Positions 1 through 5,937 of a DNA stretch of 5,982 bases are shown in pieces (position 1 is the stretch's first letter; each line of letters starts with the position of its first letter). Source of the DNA: an uncultured Micrococcaceae bacterium (lineage in GTDB: Bacteria > Actinomycetota > Actinomycetes > Actinomycetales > Micrococcaceae); the NCBI GenBank assembly GCA_937896705.1, contig CALBOC010000278.1:1-5982 (forward strand), given 5' to 3'. Position numbers and translations under genes: made by a program. The notes below the pieces were generated by a model. That model searched no databases and was not told the DNA's origin. It saw nothing but the letters and a program-made list of their open reading frames with translations.

Positions 1-1115
1 GCCATTTCCTCATCGGTTGGCACCACGGCCACGGCTATGGCCGAATCCTCAGTAGAAATCAGCCGCGGCTCATCGGCGCGCACCAAGTTCAGATCGTGGT
101 CGTATTTCACGCCCAGAATTCCGAGCCGGTCGAGCACGCGGGCCCGGAATGGAGCAGAATTCTCGCCGATGCCCGCCGTGAAAGTGATGGCTTGGGCCCC
201 ATCGACCGCCACATGATAGCCGCCGATGTATTTTGCTAGCCGGTAGGTGGCGATGTCCAACGCCAATCGTGCATCGCGAGACCCGGCCTCGGCCGACTCT
301 AGGACTTGACGCATATCAGCGTGCCCGGTTAGACCCAACAGCCCGGACTCGTGATTGAGCACGCGATCGACCTGCTCGGCGCTATACCCGTGCGAGGTGA
401 TCAAATGCGTCAACACCGACGGGTCAATATCACCCGAGCGGGTGCCCATGACCAGCCCGGCCAGCGGGGTGTAGCCCATCGAGGTGTCTACCGATTCGCC
501 GTGTTTGATCGCGGTGGCCGAAGCACCGTTCCCCAGGTGCAGAATGATGCCGTTGAACTCGGCTCTGTCAGTGCCCAGCAGATCTGCGGTGATGCCGGTG
601 ACCAGATCGTGGCTGGTGCCGTGGAATCCGTAACGACGGATGCCGTGGTCGGCGTACCAGTTTTCTGGGATCGCATACCGCCAGGCTTGCGGCGGCATGG
701 TCTGGTGGAAGGACGTATCAAAAATAACGACCTGGGGCATATCCGGCCACTTATCGCGAATCGCACGCAGGCCCTCGGTTGCCGGTGGGTTATGCAACGG
801 CGCTAATGGGGCCAGCCGGTCGATCGCCCGGATGACTTCGGGATTCACCAGGGCCGGCGCTTTGAAACGTTCCCCACCGTGGACCACCCGGTGGCCGGTG
901 GCATCAATGGTTCGGCCGTTGAGGACTTCGTCGAGCTCTTTGGCGACCACATCTAAGGCTTGAGTGTGGTTGGCGATGCCAGAACCGGTCACACCGATGC
1001 GTTCGACCAGGCCGGAGGCCTGAACCGGATCCCCTGTATCGGTACCGTCATCGTTGAGTTCGCGCAGCTGGTACTTCAACGACGACGACCCCGAATTAAT
1101 CACCAAAATGAGCAT
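1..1115 (-). CDS. ackA: Acetate kinase, 3' end cut by window edge
   Basis: Acetate kinase (ASKHA fold, cytoplasmic) transfers phosphate between acetyl phosphate and ADP to give acetate and ATP, and can run in reverse. The frame is open from the ATG at 1115 to the window edge, giving 371 residues that end in PTDEEM. Family members are about 400 aa and have an equivalent P-T-(N/D)-E-E motif near their end, so probably only about 15-25 residues are missing. Visible family motifs are the N-terminal INSGSSSLKY (residues 6-15), DTSFHQTMP (133-141), RYGFHGTSH (161-169), HLGNGAS (193-199), VMGTRSGD (222-229) and the adenosine-site GIGEN (315-319). The catalytic-type His and Arg of these motifs are present, so the enzyme looks functional. 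It lies 33 bases downstream of pta on the same strand, the usual pta-ackA operon. The long open frames on the opposite strand are shadows. Confidence 0.97.
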   Translation of the reverse strand, partial: MLILVINSGSSSLKYQLRELNDDGTDTGDPVQASGLVERIGVTGSGIANHTQALDVVAKELDEVLNGRTIDATGHRVVHGGERFKAPALVNPEVIRAIDRLAPLAPLHNPPATEGLRAIRDKWPDMPQVVIFDTSFHQTMPPQAWRYAIPENWYADHGIRRYGFHGTSHDLVTGITADLLGTDRAEFNGIILHLGNGASATAIKHGESVDTSMGYTPLAGLVMGTRSGDIDPSVLTHLITSHGYSAEQVDRVLNHESGLLGLTGHADMRQVLESAEAGSRDARLALDIATYRLAKYIGGYHVAVDGAQAITFTAGIGENSAPFRARVLDRLGILGVKYDHDLNLVRADEPRLISTEDSAIAVAVVPTDEEM

Positions 1116-1119
1116 GCTG

Positions 1120-1125
1120 TTCCTT
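1120..1125 (-). promoter_or_regulatory. Ribosome binding site of ackA
   Basis: Read on the minus strand this is AAGGAA, four bases before the ATG at 1115. It supports that start. The 33-base pta-ackA gap contains no hairpin or T-run, so I see no terminator separating the two genes. Confidence 0.6.
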
Positions 1126-1148
1126 GTCTTGTCTGTGGACGACTTGTG

Positions 1149-3221
1149 TTAGTTCGCCTGGGCCTGGATGGCGGTAATGGCCACCGTGTTGACGATGTCA
1201 TCCACGGTCGTGCCGCGCGACAGATCGTTGACGGGCTTATTCAACCCCTGCAGTACCGGGCCAACCGCAACCGCGCCGGCCGACTGTTGGACGGCCTTAT
1301 AGGTGTTGTTGCCCGTGTTCAGGTCCGGGAAGATAAACACCGACGCGTTCCCCGCGACCTCGGATTCGGGCATTTTCGAGGCGGCCACCGAGGCCGAGAC
1401 CGCAGCATCGTATTGCAGCGGGCCGTCGACCTTCAGCTCGGGGTTGGCTTCTTTGACCAGCCGGGTGGCTTCGCGGACTTTATCGACGGCTTCGCCGGCA
1501 CCGGACTCGCCGGTCGAATAGGACAGCATCGCGACTCGAGGGTCGACATCGAATTGCTGGGCGGTCTGGGCCGAAGCGGCCGCAATATCGGCCAGTTGTT
1601 CAGCATTCGGGTCGGTGTTGACCGCACAGTCCCCATAGACCAGGGCGCGGTCGGGCAGCAGCATGAAAAACACCGACGACACAATTTTGGTGCCGGGTTT
1701 GGTTTTGACGAACTCTAGCGCCGGCCGGATTGTGTGAGCGGTGGTGCCCACAGCACCGGCGACCATCCCGTCGACGTGGCCCTGTTGGACCATCATGGTG
1801 CCAAAGTAGACGGGATCCAGCATCATCTCACGAGCGAAAGCAAGCTCCACGCCACGGTGGGCTCGCGCTTCGGCATAGGCTTGGGCATAAGCTTCCCGGT
1901 CCGGGGACTCAGTCGGATTGATCAGGTCAATGCCGGCCAGATCCACACCCAAAGTCGAGGCGCTCTCCTGGATCTCGTCGACATCCCCCAGAATGGTCAG
2001 ATCGCACACCCCGCGGCGGCGCAGTATTTCGGCGGCTCGCAGGATGCGTTCGTCTCGGCCCTCTGGCAGCACGATGCGCTTGCGATCGGCAGAGGCGCGT
2101 GCGGTCAGCTGGTGTAAAAATCGCACCGGCGTCATCGCAGCGGGCTGCGCGAGTTTAATCCGACCTAAGAGTTCTTCTTCATCAACGTGGCGGTTCCAGG
2201 CCCCCAACACGGCTGCGGTCTTGCGGGGTTGGGCAGCCGACAGGCTCGCGGGTACGGCGGCTACGTTGCGGGCCATCGTGAACGTATCGGAAAAGGACAC
2301 GAACACCGGAAAGGGCGCGTCGGCATAGAGCCGCTGAATCATCGGGTTGGGTTCGATGCCGTTGGTCAGGATCATGCCGGCGGCGACCGGGAAGTCGGCG
2401 GTCCGGGCCGCGGCCAAGGTTGCCAACACAGCGTCGGAGCGGTCGCCCGAAACGATCACCAGGGCACCTTCATTGAGGACCTGCAGGAAGTTGCCGCCCT
2501 CCATGGACACGGCTTTGACTTCGGAGACGTCACGGTCCAGTTGTTCAGAACCGGCCACCCAGTCAAGGCTCAAACTCGCGGCGACTTCGCCGACGGTAGG
2601 GTAGCGGAGCTCTTCGAGTTCCGGGATGATGTAGACCTTGCGCTGATAGGTGCCCGGCTGGATGGTCGCGGCCATCTCCTCGAGCAGGTCGGGGTCAGCA
2701 CGGTTGACCACAATGGACAGCAGCTCGGAGCCGGCATCGCGCAGATTCGAACGGGTCAGCTCGACCGCATCAGACGTCTCTTGGGCGGTCAGTCCCTGGG
2801 CCGAGACCACGGCTAGCACCGGGGCATTGAAATGCAGCGCCAGATCAGTGTCGATTTCGCGTTCAAACCCGGTATCGCCATTCAGGAGGTCAGTACCTTC
2901 AATCACCACGGCGTCGACATGAGCGGCAAGCTGTTCGTAGGCGACCACCAGTTCGGCATAGAGCTGGTCTTGGTCACCCGAGGTAATCATCGAGCGCGCA
3001 TACGCATCGGTCACCCCACCGACCGCGGTGGTCGCATCCAGGTTCAGCGTTTCTCGCATGAGCTGGACCATCGGATCATCGTCGACCGAGTCACCGGGCA
3101 CAATGGGCCGGAAATACCCAACCCGACCGGTGTGGCGATGCAGAGCATCCATCAGGCCCATGGATACCAGCGTTTTCCCCGCCCGAACCGTGGTAGTTGT
3201 GATGTAAATTCCCTGCGCCAT
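1149..3221 (-). CDS. pta: Phosphate acetyltransferase, long three-domain form
   Basis: Phosphotransacetylase converts acetyl-CoA plus phosphate to acetyl phosphate plus CoA and supplies AckA. The protein is 690 aa, the size of the long actinobacterial/enterobacterial form. Residues about 1-200 form a BioD-like P-loop domain with an intact nucleotide-binding motif TTTTVRAGKT (8-17) and a second motif VVIEGTD (105-111). Residues about 205-320 correspond to the DRTGG-type regulatory domain. Residues about 365-685 are the catalytic PTA domain, with VLPEGRDERILRAAE (384-398), DGMVAGAVGTTAHTIRPALE (484-503), LSYSTGESG (566-574), GPLQYDAAV (600-608), FPDLNTGNNTYKAV (631-644) and GPVLQGLNKPVNDLSRG (654-670). 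I prefer the ATG at 3221 because AAAGGGA lies seven bases upstream. A GTG at 3227 would add two residues but sits almost on that ribosome site. The gene heads the operon with ackA and is divergent from the gene at 3365. Confidence 0.97.
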   Translation of the reverse strand: MAQGIYITTTTVRAGKTLVSMGLMDALHRHTGRVGYFRPIVPGDSVDDDPMVQLMRETLNLDATTAVGGVTDAYARSMITSGDQDQLYAELVVAYEQLAAHVDAVVIEGTDLLNGDTGFEREIDTDLALHFNAPVLAVVSAQGLTAQETSDAVELTRSNLRDAGSELLSIVVNRADPDLLEEMAATIQPGTYQRKVYIIPELEELRYPTVGEVAASLSLDWVAGSEQLDRDVSEVKAVSMEGGNFLQVLNEGALVIVSGDRSDAVLATLAAARTADFPVAAGMILTNGIEPNPMIQRLYADAPFPVFVSFSDTFTMARNVAAVPASLSAAQPRKTAAVLGAWNRHVDEEELLGRIKLAQPAAMTPVRFLHQLTARASADRKRIVLPEGRDERILRAAEILRRRGVCDLTILGDVDEIQESASTLGVDLAGIDLINPTESPDREAYAQAYAEARAHRGVELAFAREMMLDPVYFGTMMVQQGHVDGMVAGAVGTTAHTIRPALEFVKTKPGTKIVSSVFFMLLPDRALVYGDCAVNTDPNAEQLADIAAASAQTAQQFDVDPRVAMLSYSTGESGAGEAVDKVREATRLVKEANPELKVDGPLQYDAAVSASVAASKMPESEVAGNASVFIFPDLNTGNNTYKAVQQSAGAVAVGPVLQGLNKPVNDLSRGTTVDDIVNTVAITAIQAQAN

Positions 3222-3228
3222 CTTCACG

Positions 3229-3235
3229 TCCCTTT
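3229..3235 (-). promoter_or_regulatory. Ribosome binding site of pta, decides the start
   Basis: The minus strand reads AAAGGGA, then seven bases, then ATG at 3221. The spacing fits the ATG and leaves only one base before the alternative GTG at 3227, so ATG 3221 is the better start. Confidence 0.6.
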
Positions 3236-3264
3236 CGCACCAATAATCTCTTTCACCCCGTACA

Positions 3265-3270
3265 ACTATA
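3265..3270 (-). promoter_or_regulatory. Candidate -10 box of the pta-ackA operon
   Basis: The minus strand reads TATAGT, one or two changes from the TATAAT/TANNNT consensus. Transcription would start near 3258 and give a leader of about 37 bases before the pta ATG. No convincing TTGACA-like -35 is visible at 16-18 bases upstream. The surrounding ACTATAGT (3265-3272) is self-complementary, so a TATAGT is also present on the plus strand. The assignment rests on position and sequence only. Confidence 0.4.
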
Positions 3271-3340
3271 GTCCTCGAGCCTGCTCATGGTGCCGTATTC
3301 CTACGACGCAAACTCCATAAGCGGAGCCGGTACGGGTATT

Positions 3341-3356
3341 TGTAACGCTGGTTACA
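3341..3356. promoter_or_regulatory. Perfect 16-base inverted repeat, candidate operator
   Basis: The sequence is TGTAAC-GCTG-GTTACA: two exact six-base arms around a four-base spacer. The right arm overlaps the candidate -10 hexamer TACACT (3353-3358) of the gene at 3365, and the whole repeat ends nine bases before that gene's ATG. A dimeric repressor bound here would block that promoter. The pta promoter candidate is about 70 bases away, so joint control is possible but less direct. I cannot assign a regulator family, and I saw no second copy of the full motif in this window. Confidence 0.55.
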
Positions 3357-3358
3357 CT
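3353..3358 (+). promoter_or_regulatory. Candidate -10 box, leaderless start of the 3365 gene
   Basis: TACACT matches TANNNT and lies exactly six bases before the ATG at 3365, so transcription would begin at or next to the start codon. The bases between (GGGGGC) are G-rich but too close to the ATG for a normal Shine-Dalgarno. No good -35 is visible, which is common where -10 boxes carry most of the promoter signal in Actinobacteria, or where an activator is used. Confidence 0.45.
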
Positions 3359-3364
3359 GGGGGC

Positions 3365-4030
3365 ATGGATGACGAGAATTCGCCCCGGGGAGCGCCTCGA
3401 GAGCCGGAACCACACCTCAGGATCGACGACGACGGCGAACTGTGGTTCCGTGACGAGCACGGGCAATGGCACAAACACGAGTGGGAAAGCACCGGGGATC
3501 CCGAGCTAGATGCGATCTGGGCGATGCCGGCTGGTGAAGTAGAGCGGATCGCCAACGACGAAGCAGACCCACTGCACGAGAAGGCTCAGCAAGTGCAATA
3601 CGAGGCTGCCGAACCAGTGCGAAAACTGCTCGAAACTGTGGCCCATCCGTGGAGCGACACAATCCGCGCATCCTCGTGGACCTTGACGGGGTTGCGCCTC
3701 GATGATGCCTGGGCAAACCACGGTGCGCAGCCTGAGTTCTTTGGGACTGAGCCGGGTTCTCCGGAGGCTGTTCAAGAGCCCACGATGGCCCAGCTGTTGA
3801 GCATCTGGCAAGCGACGCTAGAAGAGCACCGGCGGGCCAATGAATACTGGAAACAGTTCATCGCTGCGACGGAAGCCTCCGGGAAGCGCGCCAATCAGAA
3901 TGCTGTAGAAGCAAATGCATTATCTGCCGATGCGAATAAAATTGCTAGACGGAGTTTGTGGGTTGCGGGGTTCGCCGCGTTGATCTCGGTGGTGTCTGCC
4001 ATTGCGGCTGTCGTCAGCGCTATGCCATGA
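3365..4030 (+). CDS. Unrecognised acidic protein with C-terminal membrane anchor
   Basis: I do not recognise this 221-aa protein. The first 50 residues are hydrophilic and rich in Asp, Glu, His and Trp (LRIDDDGELWFRDEHGQWHK at 18-37). The middle (about 55-135) is mixed and has a Trp-containing stretch around 95-116. Residues about 140-195 are strongly helical and alanine-rich (EEHRRANEYWKQF, KRANQNAVEANALSADANK), suggesting a coiled coil. Residues about 197-219 (SLWVAGFAALISVVSAIAAV and on) form one hydrophobic helix preceded by Arg-Arg and followed by only one or two residues, so the protein should be tail-anchored with the bulk in the cytoplasm. There is no signal peptide. The ATG at 3365 is chosen because an extension to 3287 would run through the palindrome and -10 box. 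The codons around 3897-3956 are AT-rich (about 40% G+C) compared with the neighbours. The function is unknown. Confidence 0.75.
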   Translation: MDDENSPRGAPREPEPHLRIDDDGELWFRDEHGQWHKHEWESTGDPELDAIWAMPAGEVERIANDEADPLHEKAQQVQYEAAEPVRKLLETVAHPWSDTIRASSWTLTGLRLDDAWANHGAQPEFFGTEPGSPEAVQEPTMAQLLSIWQATLEEHRRANEYWKQFIAATEASGKRANQNAVEANALSADANKIARRSLWVAGFAALISVVSAIAAVVSAMP

Positions 4031-4042
4031 ACGGTGGCCTAT

Positions 4043-4048
4043 TAGGAT
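4043..4048 (+). promoter_or_regulatory. TANNNT box (or AGGA ribosome site) before the 4055 gene
   Basis: TAGGAT sits exactly six bases before the ATG at 4055, fitting a leaderless promoter. The AGGA inside it could equally be a Shine-Dalgarno seven bases from the ATG, so the two readings cannot be separated from sequence alone. Confidence 0.35.
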
Positions 4049-4054
4049 GGAACC

Positions 4055-4396
4055 ATGATCTTAGCTTTCTCCATTTCAGTATCCGGCGTCGGCGAGCTCG
4101 GTGAACACGCCGCAGCCAATAGTCCAGAAGATGCCCAAACCGGTTCGGTCGCCCGCGCAGTGGCAGCCGCCTACGACGTGGTGCGCAATTCTGGGCTGCC
4201 GCATCGACTGTCGTCCATGTTCACCGAAATTGAAGGTGAATGGGACGAGGTCATGGGCGTGCTAAAAGACTGCGTCGACGCGGTAGCTCCCTATGGCGCG
4301 CGCATCTCGATTACCATGAAGGCTGACATCCGAGACGCAAAGCCCAACCAGCTGGACGCTAAAATCGATCGCGTCAACCAGCTGCTCGACGACTAA
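4055..4396 (+). CDS. MTH1187/YkoF-type thiamine-binding family protein
   Basis: This small cytoplasmic protein (113 aa) belongs to the MTH1187 family (DUF77 / thiamine-binding, YkoF-like ferredoxin fold). Members form oligomers and some bind thiamine or its pyrimidine part, but the cellular role is poorly known. The evidence is the hydrophobic first strand MILAFSISVSG (1-11), a helix ARAVAAAYDVVRNSGLP (33-49), the family signature SSMFTEIEGEWDEVMGVL (53-70), and the last strand ISITMKADIR (84-93) followed by a C-terminal helix. Between strand 1 and helix 1 it carries an Ala/Glu-rich stretch (about 14-30) that seems longer than usual. It starts 24 bases after the previous stop and ends 8 bases before the GNAT start, so co-transcription is likely. 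The gap is too short for a thiamine riboswitch immediately upstream, and no other thiamine gene is visible in the window. Confidence 0.85.
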   Translation: MILAFSISVSGVGELGEHAAANSPEDAQTGSVARAVAAAYDVVRNSGLPHRLSSMFTEIEGEWDEVMGVLKDCVDAVAPYGARISITMKADIRDAKPNQLDAKIDRVNQLLDD

Positions 4397-4404
4397 GCAT
4401 TCTC

Positions 4405-4968
4405 GTGATCTGGCCGTTTAACCACAAAACCACCACGGAAACCGGCGCCGAATACTACATTCGAGACGCCGCGATAGCCGACGTCAAAACACTGGTCGAT
4501 TTCAAACACCGTATCTGGCGCGAGATGTTCGGCCACCTCAAAGAGGAAGCATTTTTCACCCAAGCGGAAGCAACCACGGACGAACAGGTGAAGTTCTGGC
4601 GGTCTAGGATCTCCCGGGGCGACACGGTATGGATGGCCGAAGATCTGCGCGATCGCCTGGTCGGCACCATTCATGCCACGACCAAACACAGTGACCACAC
4701 CGCGGAGTTTGTTACGGCGCATGCGTTCGGCGAGATCCACGAGTTGCGGTACTTCTACTTAGCCGATGCCGCAGCCCAGACGAATATCGGTACCGAACTC
4801 ATTCGTGTCGCGACCCGTGATCAACCTGCTATCACTTGGCTGATGGGCCGCGCCCCGCTGGCGGAAGAAAGCCTTCGCCAGGCTGGCTTTGCACCACGCG
4901 GTGAACCTGTGAAACCCAGCGACGAACCGTGGAAGGGCGTCCCGCGGCAGGCTATGGTACGACAATGA
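4405..4968 (+). CDS. GNAT family N-acetyltransferase
   Basis: This is a predicted acetyl-CoA-dependent N-acetyltransferase of 187 aa with unknown substrate. The GNAT fold runs from about residue 17 (YYIRDAAIADVKTLVDF, first strand and helix) to about 167. The acetyl-CoA-binding motif A is IHELRYFYLADAAAQTNIGT (111-130): a strand followed by the loop Q-T-N-I-G-T, where the usual first glycine of R/Q-x-x-G-x-G/A is replaced by Asn. Motif B is EESLRQAGFAPRG (154-166). Residues 1-16 and about 168-187 lie outside the core. The GTG at 4405 is chosen because the next in-frame ATG (residue 41) would delete the first strand and helix. No Shine-Dalgarno is visible, so translation may be coupled to the gene ending eight bases upstream. 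Its TGA overlaps the next ATG (ATGA). Confidence 0.88.
   Translation: MIWPFNHKTTTETGAEYYIRDAAIADVKTLVDFKHRIWREMFGHLKEEAFFTQAEATTDEQVKFWRSRISRGDTVWMAEDLRDRLVGTIHATTKHSDHTAEFVTAHAFGEIHELRYFYLADAAAQTNIGTELIRVATRDQPAITWLMGRAPLAEESLRQAGFAPRGEPVKPSDEPWKGVPRQAMVRQ
4953..4958 (+). promoter_or_regulatory. Candidate internal -10 box before the 4965 gene
   Basis: TATGGT matches TANNNT and lies exactly six bases before the ATG at 4965, inside the end of the GNAT gene. There is no Shine-Dalgarno before this ATG, so the gene may be translated by coupling through the ATGA overlap, from a leaderless transcript starting here, or both. Confidence 0.35.
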
Positions 4969-5849
4969 GCAAGCAACGTCGCAACCAGAACCGGTCTGCC
5001 GTCAACATCGAACCGGGCATTTATGAGATTGACTCGGGGACCGCAGAGATTAAGCCCGACCCATTCACCCCGGGGGCCTGGGTGTTGCTGCTCAATGGCG
5101 TGGAGTCATCGCAGTTGATACCGGACGAACCGCAGCGGCTGGGGTTTGAATACATGCGCTGGATGGCGATCGCGCTGGGCTTTCGATATCCGCAGGATGC
5201 CCGGCTGCGCTTCTTGCACCTTGGCGGTGGGGGCGCGACTATGGCCCGGTGGGGTGCCGATCGCTACCCGAACTCGCGACACACCACCGTCGAATATGAT
5301 GCCAAACTCACCGAACTGGCCCGCGATAACTTTGGCCTGCCGCGCGCTCCGATCGTCAAAATGCGCGTTGGCGAAGCCGGTAGGGTACTGGCCGAGACCA
5401 GACCGGAGAGCTGGGACGTCATCATCCGCGACGTTTTTATTGGCACATCCCGCGGAGACCACATCACACCAATGCATCTGACAGGGCTAGAAGCAGCCGA
5501 AACCGCGGCTCGTGCTGTCGGTGTCAACGGCGCCTATGTGATCAACTACGGGGGCTCACCGAACCTCGCGCCGGCCCGAGCCGAAGCCGCAGCACTGGCA
5601 CAAGCCTTTGAACACGTCACGCTGATCTCGGACGCAACAATGTTCAAGGGACGCCGCCGCGGCAACATCGTGATGGTTGCGACCCAAACGCCGCTGGCCA
5701 ATCCTGATTTAGGTGGGCTGGACGCCTTTAATGCTGCATTGCGAGCCGAGCCATTGCCCGCTCAAGCCAAATACGGAACCGCCACCACGAACTTCATCGC
5801 GGGTACTCCGCCCAGTCTTGCACCATTGCTCTGGCAAGAACCTCTTTAA
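4965..5849 (+). CDS. Spermidine-synthase-like protein, likely not a true SpeE
   Basis: This 294-aa soluble protein has the Rossmann fold of the spermidine synthase/methyltransferase superfamily. After a basic N-terminus (1-12), a beta-rich segment (about 18-55, with PDPFTPGAWVLLLNGVESSQ at 31-50) matches the N-terminal domain of SpeE relatives. FEYMRWMA (61-68) precedes motif I, LHLGGGGATMARW (84-96). The acidic residue that normally binds the nucleoside ribose is Glu110 in TTVEYD. Motif IV is DVIIRDVFIG (151-160), followed by THLTG-like HLTGLEAAE (171-179). GAYVINYGG (189-197) and GRRRGNIVMVAT (229-240) are later strands. The motif IV region reads IRDVF where genuine spermidine synthases have an aspartate-rich (D-x-S-D-P-like) catalytic segment, so polyamine synthesis is doubtful and the reaction is unknown. 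ATG 4965 is chosen over 4929 because it gives the ATGA overlap with the GNAT gene. Confidence 0.85.
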   Translation: MSKQRRNQNRSAVNIEPGIYEIDSGTAEIKPDPFTPGAWVLLLNGVESSQLIPDEPQRLGFEYMRWMAIALGFRYPQDARLRFLHLGGGGATMARWGADRYPNSRHTTVEYDAKLTELARDNFGLPRAPIVKMRVGEAGRVLAETRPESWDVIIRDVFIGTSRGDHITPMHLTGLEAAETAARAVGVNGAYVINYGGSPNLAPARAEAAALAQAFEHVTLISDATMFKGRRRGNIVMVATQTPLANPDLGGLDAFNAALRAEPLPAQAKYGTATTNFIAGTPPSLAPLLWQEPL

Positions 5850-5857
5850 ACCCAGTA

Positions 5858-5874
5858 TCCGAGGTCACTTCGGA
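5858..5874 (+). other. Small hairpin just after the 4965 gene
   Basis: TCCGAG (5858-5863) pairs with TTCGGA (5869-5874), six pairs including one G-U, around the loop GTCAC, starting nine bases after the stop codon. It could be a weak terminator, but no T-run follows (GTTAGAATGG). The strand TCCGAGG (5858-5864) can alternatively pair perfectly over seven bases with CCTCGGA at 5907-5913 in the next hairpin. Confidence 0.35.
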
Positions 5875-5876
5875 GT

Positions 5877-5882
5877 TAGAAT
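5877..5882 (+). promoter_or_regulatory. Candidate -10 box for the gene at 5945
   Basis: TAGAAT is close to the TATAAT consensus. It would start transcription near 5889 and leave a leader of about 56 bases containing the hairpin at 5895-5919. No recognisable -35 is present at the usual distance. Confidence 0.3.
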
Positions 5883-5894
5883 GGATCCATCATC

Positions 5895-5919
5895 TTCGCA
5901 ACCGATCCTCGGAAGCGAA
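5895..5919 (+). other. Symmetric two-part hairpin / interrupted palindrome
   Basis: The outer stem is TTCGC (5895-5899) with GCGAA (5915-5919). After a symmetric AA/AA internal loop, the inner stem CCGA (5902-5905) pairs with TCGG (5909-5912) around a three-base loop TCC. The 25-base element lies 25 bases upstream of the ATG at 5945. No T-run follows it, so it is not a standard terminator. It may be a leader RNA structure or an operator for the downstream gene. Confidence 0.4.
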
Positions 5920-5930
5920 CTCGACCGTAC

Positions 5931-5937
5931 GGAGGGG
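5931..5937 (+). promoter_or_regulatory. Strong ribosome binding site of the 5945 gene
   Basis: GGAGGGG lies seven bases before the ATG at 5945. It is the strongest Shine-Dalgarno on the plus strand of this window and is the main reason for calling the truncated gene that follows. Confidence 0.65.

Noticed and set aside
960..1718. Open frame of 252 codons on the plus strand opposite ackA/pta
   Set aside because: It lies antisense to ackA and pta, both of which have unmistakable family motifs. Its translation is rich in Arg, Gly and Val with no domain, typical of a high-GC shadow frame.
2187..2816. Open frame of 209 codons on the plus strand opposite pta
   Set aside because: It is antisense to the Pta N-terminal and DRTGG domains, has no ribosome site that I can see and no recognisable domain.
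2832..3320. Open frame of 162 codons on the plus strand across the pta start
   Set aside because: It is mostly antisense to pta and runs through the divergent promoter region. The composition is that of a shadow frame.
3341..3356. Palindrome as a GlnR or MtrA site
   Set aside because: GlnR and MtrA sites are described with direct-repeat-like half sites and about six-base spacing. Here the arms are inverted with a four-base spacer, so no regulator was assigned.
3287..3364. N-terminal extension of the 3365 gene to an ATG at 3287
   Set aside because: The 26 added residues would be encoded by the palindrome and the -10 candidate, and look unlike a protein start. The ATG at 3365 fits the promoter layout better.
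5106..5477. Open frame of 123 codons on the minus strand
   Set aside because: It is wholly antisense to the spermidine-synthase-like gene, with no motif and no promoter or ribosome site evident.
5858..5874. Intrinsic terminator after the 4965 gene
   Set aside because: The stem is short and no T-run follows. It was kept only as a hairpin.
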